64,000 nt of DNA from Arbacia lixula. Its lineage: Eukaryota; Echinodermata; Echinoidea; Arbacioida; Arbaciidae. This document shows positions 56,801 to 64,000 of this stretch, one piece after another; position 1 is the stretch's first letter; the number at the start of each line of letters is the position of its first letter. The translations under genes were made by a program, and so were the position numbers. Location of the stretch: NCBI GenBank assembly GCA_963669155.1, contig OZ022590.1, positions 1,884,820-1,948,819 on the forward strand. The letters are read 5' to 3'. Under the pieces are notes generated by a model that saw only the letters and a list, made by a program, of their open reading frames with translations, was not told the origin of the DNA and made no database searches.

Positions 56801-57482
56801 CTTCTCTCTTAATTATGAATTCAAACTACATTTGAAAGATTGTTAAAAAAATAACTTAACCATAAAATTAAATATGTGTTTTTTACATACTGTATTAATA
56901 CATTTTATTGATACCTATTGTTAGTAATGTGCTGTATCAGTATAACAAATTGATCAATTTTAGTATTTAATTATGTGTGTCTTATACCTTTTAAAATTTT
57001 TAGTTAACTAAAAACAGAAAACATGTGAATGTACATGTCTGTGCATACTATTATATGACATGAAATCTGTAGGGCATGCATGCGGACAAGAAAGGTCGCT
57101 AGGGCAAGTCCGCATAATCGCCCCAAATTTCAAAATGGCCTCTAACCTGTACATAAAGACCACCTGCTTATAACAGCAGCTTTACTTTTTCCCCTTGAGT
57201 GGTTTTTCTATATAGGTTTGACTGTACTTGTTACAGACACAGACAGGTAGGCTCTGTAATTTCTAATCCATTGATAAAGGTAAAGGCGTGGCTCCGCATT
57301 AAGTTTTTTTTTTTCATAGGGGGTCTTGAAGTCCTTTTAAAGGGTTTGTTCATAAGGCCCCTGTCTGATTGTCTAGATCTCAGAAGTATTGAGTTCTAAT
57401 CAGCTAGTTTTGATTCCTCGCTAATGTTACATGTACATACAAAATCTATAATCATGTAAATATCGCCTTTTCTAACTTCTAG
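53836..57482. other. Spacer upstream of PPP2R3; possible 5' UTR exon near 55.05-55.24 kb
   Basis: Holds T/G homopolymers at 53846-53871 and 53958-53990, a (GGT)n run at 54076-54093 and a tandem duplication at 55521-55648. A CpG-containing stretch at about 55060-55200 includes ACTTCCGGTT (ETS-like), and a donor-like GAGGTATGTAAA follows at 55239-55250. It could be the first noncoding exon of the downstream gene. Nothing else recognised. Confidence 0.35.
55521..55648. repeat. Tandem duplication, ~64-bp unit
   Basis: Two copies, 55521-55584 and 55585-55648, sharing TGCCTATTTGATGAATG, an A run, and AGAATACCTCAAATGTAGT. The second copy has a few substitutions and small gaps. Confidence 0.9.
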
Positions 57483-57676
57483 ATTCAGAGGGTGACCACA
57501 TTCTGCCCAAGCAGCATGACAATGTCCCTGCTGCGCAACTTTAATTGAAGCAAGGAATATACAAGAACGGCAAGAGGAAACACATGTAAGCTTTGGGAAC
57601 TTGCAGAAAGACTGGAGAGGGACAAATTGTGCTGGTAGTGGGATTGGACTCAATGGTGTTGTGTACAACCACCGCC

Positions 57677-58015
57677 ATGTCGACTACGTCACTGCGACCC
57701 GTGCTCAAACTCAAGGTCGACGAGCTCTTCCTCCGATGGCTGAGCGACGCCGAAACGCAGAGGGCGCTCCGCGAGGACCTGAAATCAGTGGTGATGGGAG
57801 ACGCTATCTTTGGGGGCTCCCCTGTGGCAGGAGGGGGGTTCCCTTTTCGTAGCCATGGGGGTAGTCCTGCCTCCCCTCTCCTGAGGGCGGGGTCACCCTC
57901 GTCTACCCCGCCTTGCTCTCCTCCCCCGGCAATGTCTGTTAGTCCCCGCAGCCCCCGCAAGAAGAGCAGCAGCTCACGCCTCTCGAAGTCGCTGTCGTCC
58001 TCCTCGGCATCACAG
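57677..58015 (+). CDS. PP2A regulatory subunit B'' (PPP2R3A/B type), first coding exon
   Basis: 113 codons, ending at a CAG/GTAAGC donor (phase 0). The start is the ATG at 57677 because its context, CCACCGCCATG, is excellent and it places MSTTSLRPVLKLKVDELFLR then WLSDAETQRALREDL where human PPP2R3B has a closely similar opening (LQPVLKMKVDELF, recalled). Upstream in-frame ATGs at 57593 and 57653 lack this support. A splice acceptor (AG at 57481-57482) opens the exon, so a 5' UTR exon lies upstream. Residues 45-113 are Pro/Ser-rich, like the human linker. The family's EF-hand core, which binds the PP2A scaffold, lies beyond the window. PPP2R3 subunits direct the phosphatase to substrates such as Cdc6 or Rb-family proteins. 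Whether it is closer to PPP2R3A or PPP2R3B is undecided. Confidence 0.85.
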
Positions 58016-58079
58016 GTAAGCTCATTGTTTCATTATGAATAGTGATGATCATGATACAGATAATAATCATAATTTACAT

Positions 58080-58490
58080 CACAATGAAACCTGCTGTAGC
58101 CACCACCTGTATAGAAAGATGTTTATTGTTGAAACCCACAATAAAGTAACCTGTACATACCTGTACATACACTCCAGCTCAAAGGAATTGGCATAGGGAA
58201 AGGGAAAGGGGAGAAAGGGAAGGAGCCGCAGTTTTAAACCGCAGTATATTTTGTCCAGTTCAGCATGAAACACAATGCTTTAGCCTAAAAAGAATTGTGT
58301 TTCATGGTGTACTGGACAAAATATACCACGGTTTAAAACTGCGGCTCCTTCCGTGTCTTCACTTTCCCTTTCCCTATGCCAATTCCTTTGAGCTGTAGTG
58401 TACACATGTAGCCCATCCGCTCATGATAGACCATATTACTTGTCTCTCTTAAATGGTCTTTATGTATGACAGGTTTCACTTTAGATAATG
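58080..58490. mobile_element. MITE with a foldback element nested in it
   Basis: Outer ends CACAATGAAACCTGCTGTAG and GACAGGTTTCACTTT resemble the 40321-40500 family. Inside, 58167-58406 is a foldback element: arms of about 110 bases begin CAGCTCAAAGGAATTGGCAT and include GGAGCCGCAGTTTTAAACCG, paired with their inverses around a ~20-base loop near 58285. Confidence 0.8.
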
Positions 58491-59098
58491 ATGATAATCA
58501 TCATTTTTATTTCATTCTCATGTGACGTGAAATTGAACTAGTAAAGCTTTTGTTTATATGTTACTCAGATGATACCCAGGAGGCAGTACAGGTTTGTCGG
58601 GCTGTTGTAAAAGTTGCTTGGCACCATCGTTGGAAAATGGCTGCCAAGTACATGTATTTCCAGTCTTGAGTATATTGAGAAAAATGTCCGCCTAGTTGTG
58701 CAGGATGGTCTCCATCAACACATTGATATCAAGTAATCTTTTACAATGGGCCATGTCTTATGGAGCCTGAGAATAGGGTTTTCGCCCTCTTTGGTATTAG
58801 CATAGTCATTGAATTGTAGTGCGTACTTTTGAAAAAGGGTGGAATTTGCATGACCAACATTATAAAATTAATTATGAATTTAAAACCTAGTACCAATAGA
58901 ACACCCATAATATACAGTGTCTGAACTATAGAAAATCATTTTCAGGGGTTACTGGCTACATGTGTTTAGACACATAACAGGGCCGAAACCACCACTTCTC
59001 TTTATTAAGACTAATGTGGCAGTGAGAAAGTGCAACCACACTTAAGTACAATATTTTTGGTTAAGCTTGTATGATGATGTATAAATGCTAGACAAGTA
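58491..59098. other. PPP2R3 intron sequence, nothing recognised
   Basis: No repeat or coding similarity supported. Confidence 0.5.
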
Positions 59099-59266
59099 GG
59101 GTGCTATTCGCGAATTTAACAGCACACAAAAATATGAATACGACGTGCATGTACTACTAGTACTAGTACTCCACGATCACGAATTTAACCACTTGAGAAA
59201 TTGTTGTGAAGTTCCGATTTGCAAAAAATTGGACTCGCTAAATGCATGTATATGGCGTATACAGTA
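59099..59266 (-). mobile_element. MITE copy, inverse of 20846-21021
   Basis: Its reverse complement begins TACTGTATACGCCATAT and ends GCGAATAGCACCC, like the first copy. Intermediate words GTGGTTAAATT and CGTATTCATATTTTTG agree. Confidence 0.8.
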
Positions 59267-59990
59267 GTACATTGTATGTAAATAGCAAATCAAAGAATTA
59301 TGTTGAATTGTGACCTTTGACAAGGTTTTGAGATGGTATGAACTACAAAATCAAAAGTTAGAAATTATCTTTTGCAGAGCTATTTTTCATGTCGGAATCT
59401 ATGAATCAGAATCCTTTAACCACGTTTTGCATAAGGAGGATATTTTTTTTCACTTGGACTAGTTTGTTACTCACAGGGGCTTGTTTTTTTTGCATTGTGG
59501 GGGCTTAATCGCACTGAGTGCTGTAGCTTATATTCAGCGTTATTACTACGCAATAGCGATATCTGATTAATTGGTTTTGGGACATATAATTTTGTTTTTT
59601 CTGGTGCGCCATTTTCTGGTGTAAACAAATATTCAAGTCGCACAGAACTCGCCATCTTGAACTTCGTAAAACTCATAATATTTCTTCTTACACACGCAAA
59701 TATGGATCACTTCACAGAATAATTTATCAAATGAAAAGTTAGATTGGAAAGTAACTTTAAAATCTTCCGCGAGATTATTCTAACTACCGGTAGATTTTGA
59801 CTCAACATGTAGTATGACTTCAGAGTTCGATGTGCAGAAAGCATACAGAAAGAGAGCGCGCCTTTAGAACCGGAAGTTTACATGTACATACCAAGAATTA
59901 AAGGTAAACAAATTAGAGCGCCACAGGCGGACATATTCAGAGAGCTACATGCGATAGGGAGAATTGTTTCTACTGGTGTGAACAGATCCC
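59267..59990. other. PPP2R3 intron sequence, nothing firm
   Basis: No coding similarity. A CCGGAAGT word at 59870-59877 is an isolated ETS-like site. Confidence 0.4.
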
Positions 59991-60036
59991 TGGGGGAAAG
60001 GGGGGGGGGGGGCGGGGCGGGGGGCGGAGGGGGGGA
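59991..60036 (+). repeat. G-rich tract with G-quadruplex potential
   Basis: Five or more G runs of length 4 to 12 separated by single C or A bases in under 50 nt. On the sense strand of the PPP2R3 intron it could fold into a G-quadruplex in DNA or pre-mRNA. Confidence 0.8.
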
Positions 60037-62194
60037 TGTAAATATGAGCTACTCCTCCAACCCTGGGGTGCGTCCGATCACTCCTCACTCCCTCAAACAA
60101 ACACCCCACCGACAGACAGAGTGAAAGTGATGAGCCATCCCATAGACAGACACATGTACACATGGTATACATAGAGGCCAGAGTTAGAACCATCCACCTC
60201 ATTGGATAAATAATTCTCTGTGTGCTGTGGGTAATCAGAACCTGGAGGAATGTTGATTGGTCATGATCTATTCTCGATTCTTTTCATCTCTGGTATACCG
60301 ATCTGGCTGTGAGCAGCTAATTGGCACGGGTGTATTGCATTATTCCAAGAAAAATAAATATCATTCTTAGAAAAATAAATATAACCATATTCACATCCAT
60401 ACATCATCTGGTGTACACTGTACATGTGTACATAGCCGTCTGTACTCCAATGTGCAAAAAGGTTGTAAAACCTTTTCTAAAAACTATACAATGACTTACA
60501 TACTTGTACAGTACATGTAGACTGTATAATATAATTTTGTTGACTCTAAAATGTCAAAATGGTTTTATGGCAGATCCTTTAAAAATAAGGGTGCTGTATA
60601 TCATGTTTATCACCTTCTTTTTTTCACTTTCTGTTACATTGATTTAAAATACAGTATTTTGTGAAACCAGTCCTTCAAAATATAAATTCCCCCCCCCCCC
60701 TTTGATTTAGTAGTCATCAAACTGTAGCCTCTGATTGTAGAAAGAATAATACAAATGGTATATTTTTCATGTGCACTGCTGCTATATACAGTTTGTACAT
60801 TGTACATAGCTCAGATCATGGGCACATGGGTGTTACATGTACATTTGGGATAAACATTGAAAGTTAAAGACAGACTGAGGCAATATCATCCAAGTACCGG
60901 TAATCTTCAAACATTGCACGCCACATACCGAAAGAACTAGAGCTTAAAAGTATGCAGCTATCAGTCACCTAAAGTGCACTTGTCTCAATTGTCACGTACA
61001 TGCACATAACTTGGTGTCCGCTTCATGCTTCTACTATCTTACTATCTTAACACTTCTAAGCAATCAAGTTGAGTCTGGCAAAAATAACCATAAATCAAAT
61101 AAACGAAAATTGACAAATAATTATTTTTGTGCAAAAGTGATCAGGATTTTTACTAAAACAAATGTAGACACCAAGTTATGCACATTACAAATAATTTACA
61201 ACATTAAAAACATTGTCCTCATTTTATAATTGTGGGTCAAAGTAGCACCTAGAGGTATTTTATGGATGGGAATGAAAACATTGAGGGAAACTTTTAGCAA
61301 GTACACAAAGTAGCTTTTTTATGATAATGAGAAGAGCTGTCCATAACCTGTTTTCCTTCTCATGCTGTTATTTTGCTTTTATGAGAAGTCATAAAAACTA
61401 ATCATGAACAGAAATAAAAAGAAGTCAACAATTTCATGTTCTGTTCAAAAGCAATCAAAATATGGTTGGTTAAAATCTCCAATATGATACAAAATTACTA
61501 TGGTTTGGATATGTTAAAATTTTTATTGTCATTTCCACCTTATCTTTGAATTCCTTTATCATGTAACATTCAAGGATGGAAAAATATTGGCCTTTCTTGA
61601 TTTAAGGCTAGCCGCATAAATAGAGAATCCAATTAGTCTTATTTTATGGTTGCATAACCTTCTTGAGAGCGTTATATCTCAACACTCTGTAGGATTGTTT
61701 AAATCAAGTAATTCAAGTATTCATTAAATATATTTGGAACACTGTTCTAGCGTGCCTTTGATCTGAATGAAGCACATGTACATGCAAAGTGATTGTGAAA
61801 CATACACTGTGTATTGGTGACTTAAGTTCATGTACATACATGTACATGTACATGTATGTACCCATAATTCATATCGATTGACAGATTCTTGTAAGTTTAG
61901 TTGATCTCAGACAGTGTTTGTTTAAATTTGTATACATTTCAAACAAAGAAAACACTGTTTAGTGTACATTCCAAAGTTTTGTTTGCATGTAGAGTGAATC
62001 ACCGAAGACACGGACAATGTATGCTGTAGCCTGTATGACACAATTAGAAAAATATGAAAAAGTGTATTTGCACTCTGCAGTACTTGTGTAGATGATGAAT
62101 GATCTAAGTGTGTGTGTGAAGTTCTTCAACCATAAATGAGTAATGATCAAGTCTAATTTGAGGATTGTTGTTGGTTTGTACATATTTTGGTGTG
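60037..62194. other. PPP2R3 intron sequence, AT-rich
   Basis: C11 run at about 60690-60700 and a palindromic (ACATGT)n stretch at 61830-61858. No gene recognised. Confidence 0.5.
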
Positions 62195-62198
62195 TTAA

Positions 62199-62638
62199 AG
62201 GGAACGACTACCCTGAAGTTGAAACAAAAACCTGGAAGAAACATACCTGCAAGTGAAAATTTGATGAAAATCCATCAAAGGATTGACAATTTATTTAAAA
62301 TATATATTTTGTGACATCACATGCAAGATGATTTTATCTGTACATTTGACCATTGGACACACATTTTTACACACACGTCTCTACGAGAAAGATTGATTCC
62401 TTCAAAAACCAAAAAGAGCAATTTAAGGAATCAAACTGATACAGCAGTAACAGCACACAACATATGGGAGAGCACCTCACATGTGAGTATGTGACATCAC
62501 AAAATATATTTTTTTAAAGATCATATATCCTTCTTATCCTTTGAGTTGACAGCTTTATGTCTAACCTTCACTAATATTTCTTTTATGTTCCTGCTTTTAT
62601 TAAGACCAACTTAACTTCAGGGTCTACAGGCTTTCCCT
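62199..62638. mobile_element. MITE flanked by TTAA, best copy of its family here
   Basis: Ends AGGGAACGACTACCCTGAAG and CTTCAGGGTCTACAGGCTTT (then CCCT) are inverted copies with one small gap. TTAA flanks both sides (62195-62198, 62639-62642), as for piggyBac or Kolobok transposition. Fragments of it occur at 4116, 22430 and 47800. Confidence 0.8.
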
Positions 62639-62825
62639 TTAAACCTAATAGGGATAAATCATTTTGGTCCAAAGAACTCTGCCATGATTATGGTCCCGTA
62701 ATCGTTACCACTACTATCTCTTATTTCTATCAGCAAGCAAAACTGTGTTTTACCCCACTAAGTTGGCACATTTATATTTAGTTGACCAAAATATATTTGA
62801 CCATAATACCAAAATACCCCCTTAA

Positions 62826-63186
62826 AGGGCATATACTGTACTGGTGAGGCAAAAAAGCCTTCAAAACGTAATTGTTAGCAATCTTCTTGCCAATGGTCTT
62901 AAGTTCACGTGTTGTCCTTTTTATAAGCTTGCTGAAAGTTATTTGCCCTGAAATGATCTACAAATGGAGTAAATGGAGTTAAACAACAAATCCTCAAAAT
63001 GTTCGGCCCGAACATGTTGAAGATTTAATCATTAATCATTAATTACTCCAAATATGGATCATTTGAGGGCAAATAACTTTCAACAAGCTTCTAAAATGGA
63101 CAATACATGAATTTAAGTCCATTGGCAAGAAGATTGCTAACAATTACCTTTTGAAGGCTTTTTTGCCTTCCCAGTATATATGCCCT
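62826..63186. mobile_element. Foldback MITE flanked by TTAA
   Basis: Arms of about 160 bases pair closely. Left AGGCAAAAAAGCCTTCAAAA, TTGTTAGCAATCTTCTTGCC and GAAAGTTATTTGCCCT are all present inverted on the right. TTAA at 62822-62825 and 63187-63190. The short loop contains ATTAATCATTAAT. Confidence 0.88.
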
Positions 63187-63529
63187 TTAATCTTCTGATT
63201 GTCAAAATCTGGAAAACAGCACTTACAGTATAACATTGTATGTGCAAATTGTAATGGTGCTGAAAGAATCCTGATTCCTGCAGTTCCATTTTTAAATGTT
63301 TTTGATAGTGATCCAGCACAGTGTTTCCATGGAAACAAACAGGAGGTTCAGTGATGTTTGGCCTCCATGTAGCTCCTGTACAGTTAAAGGACTGAGAGAG
63401 CAGTATACAGGCATCCAGTCTGCATGCAGGACTCTGTATTACTTTAACAGTGTTTTGTTTGGATGAAAGCAGGCTTAATCCCCAAGCTACTTAATGATTT
63501 GGTATAAAATTGGGAGAAATATGGAGTAG

Positions 63530-63574
<45 letters not shown>

Positions 63575-63919
63575 AAGAGAAAAAATAACAGACAGACATT
63601 CAGAGAGAAGAAGAGGAGAGCGATTACTTGTTGAGGGAGAAAGAAAGGAAGAAAGGGACTGAGAGAGGTATTCAGACAGACAGAGAAAGAACTGTAGAAA
63701 TATGTAGATTTTTGCATGTGAATGACGTGATCATTGAAATTCTGGAAAAAATGAAAACTTGTTTTCAATAATATTGCTGTATTTGCTTTATTGTCATAGT
63801 TCAAACATAAATCCACTGTACATGAATTGCAGACTAACTAGTAACTGAACAGTAAGTCCAGCGCATTTAGATTAAAAATAACATTTGGATTAACTTTAAG
63901 CCCCTATTTCTCCTCATAG
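63187..63919. other. PPP2R3 intron with a (GA)n microsatellite
   Basis: (GA)n at 63533-63573, followed by GA-rich DNA to 63690. The remainder shows nothing recognisable. Confidence 0.6.
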
Positions 63920-64000
63920 TGTGAACAGCTCTGTGGTTTGCCCCCAGCCAGGCCAACCGCTGGGTCCCTTAACCAGCTAGTTCACATTCCAGGCTCATCT
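63920..64000 (+). CDS. Candidate second coding exon of the PPP2R3 gene, partial
   Basis: A pyrimidine-rich tract ends in CCTCATAG (AG at 63918-63919). In phase 0, which the 58015 donor requires, the following 81 bases are open to the window edge, reading CEQLCGLPPARPTAGSLNQL and then VHIPGSS. A Pro/Ser-rich linker is expected here in PPP2R3 proteins, before the conserved PxFYFP segment, which would lie beyond the window. A nearby alternative acceptor (CCCCCAG) gives a stop in phase 0. The 5.9-kb intron is plausible. Unconfirmed. Confidence 0.4.

Overview
The window is animal nuclear DNA: AT-rich, with long spliced genes on both strands, GT-AG introns, and a dense load of transposons, foldback elements and microsatellites. 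Protein similarity, intron-rich genes and the repeat content suggest a marine invertebrate deuterostome, most likely an echinoderm such as a sea urchin or sea star. That is an inference. No tRNA, rRNA, CRISPR, LTR element or virus-derived element was recognised.

Layout. 1-9.4 kb: BIVM on the minus strand, nine coding exons, 854 codons, all junctions in phase. 10.6-14.7 kb: a non-LTR retrotransposon with an intact 1002-codon ORF2 and only the tail of ORF1. 14.8-17.7 kb: gene-poor DNA with CpG-rich blocks that may hold promoters for BIVM and the serpin. 18.95-20.1 kb: an intracellular-type (clade B-like) serpin in one coding exon, with a perfect hairpin in its 3' UTR. 23.7-25.7 kb: a hAT transposon with a perfect 8-bp target duplication and a decayed transposase start. 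26.6-35.7 kb: a 9.1-kb foldback element whose two inverted arms carry opposed arrays of a ~110-bp tandem repeat. 36.1-50.5 kb: complete MCM7, 16 coding exons, 724 codons, with transposons nested in its introns. 50.5-51.0 kb: a 32-bp satellite in the MCM7 3' UTR that looks copied from the last codons of MCM7 itself. 52.7-53.8 kb: a minus-strand LINE fossil. 57.7-64 kb: the start of a PP2A B''-subunit gene (PPP2R3A/B type), continuing beyond the window.

The host genes are not an operon. MCM7 is a subunit of the replicative helicase and has an E2F-type site and a CACGTG E-box just upstream. PPP2R3 proteins are PP2A regulators; the human PR48/PR70 form targets Cdc6, so a replication link to MCM7 is possible, but adjacency alone does not show it. 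BIVM and the serpin have no evident link.

The strongest candidates for something new are the giant foldback element (26640-35747), the MCM7 stop-codon-derived satellite (50485-51045), and hairpin-ended, Helitron/Helentron-like elements that carry repeated AGGTCA-AAGGTCA motifs in MCM7 introns and in the foldback element.
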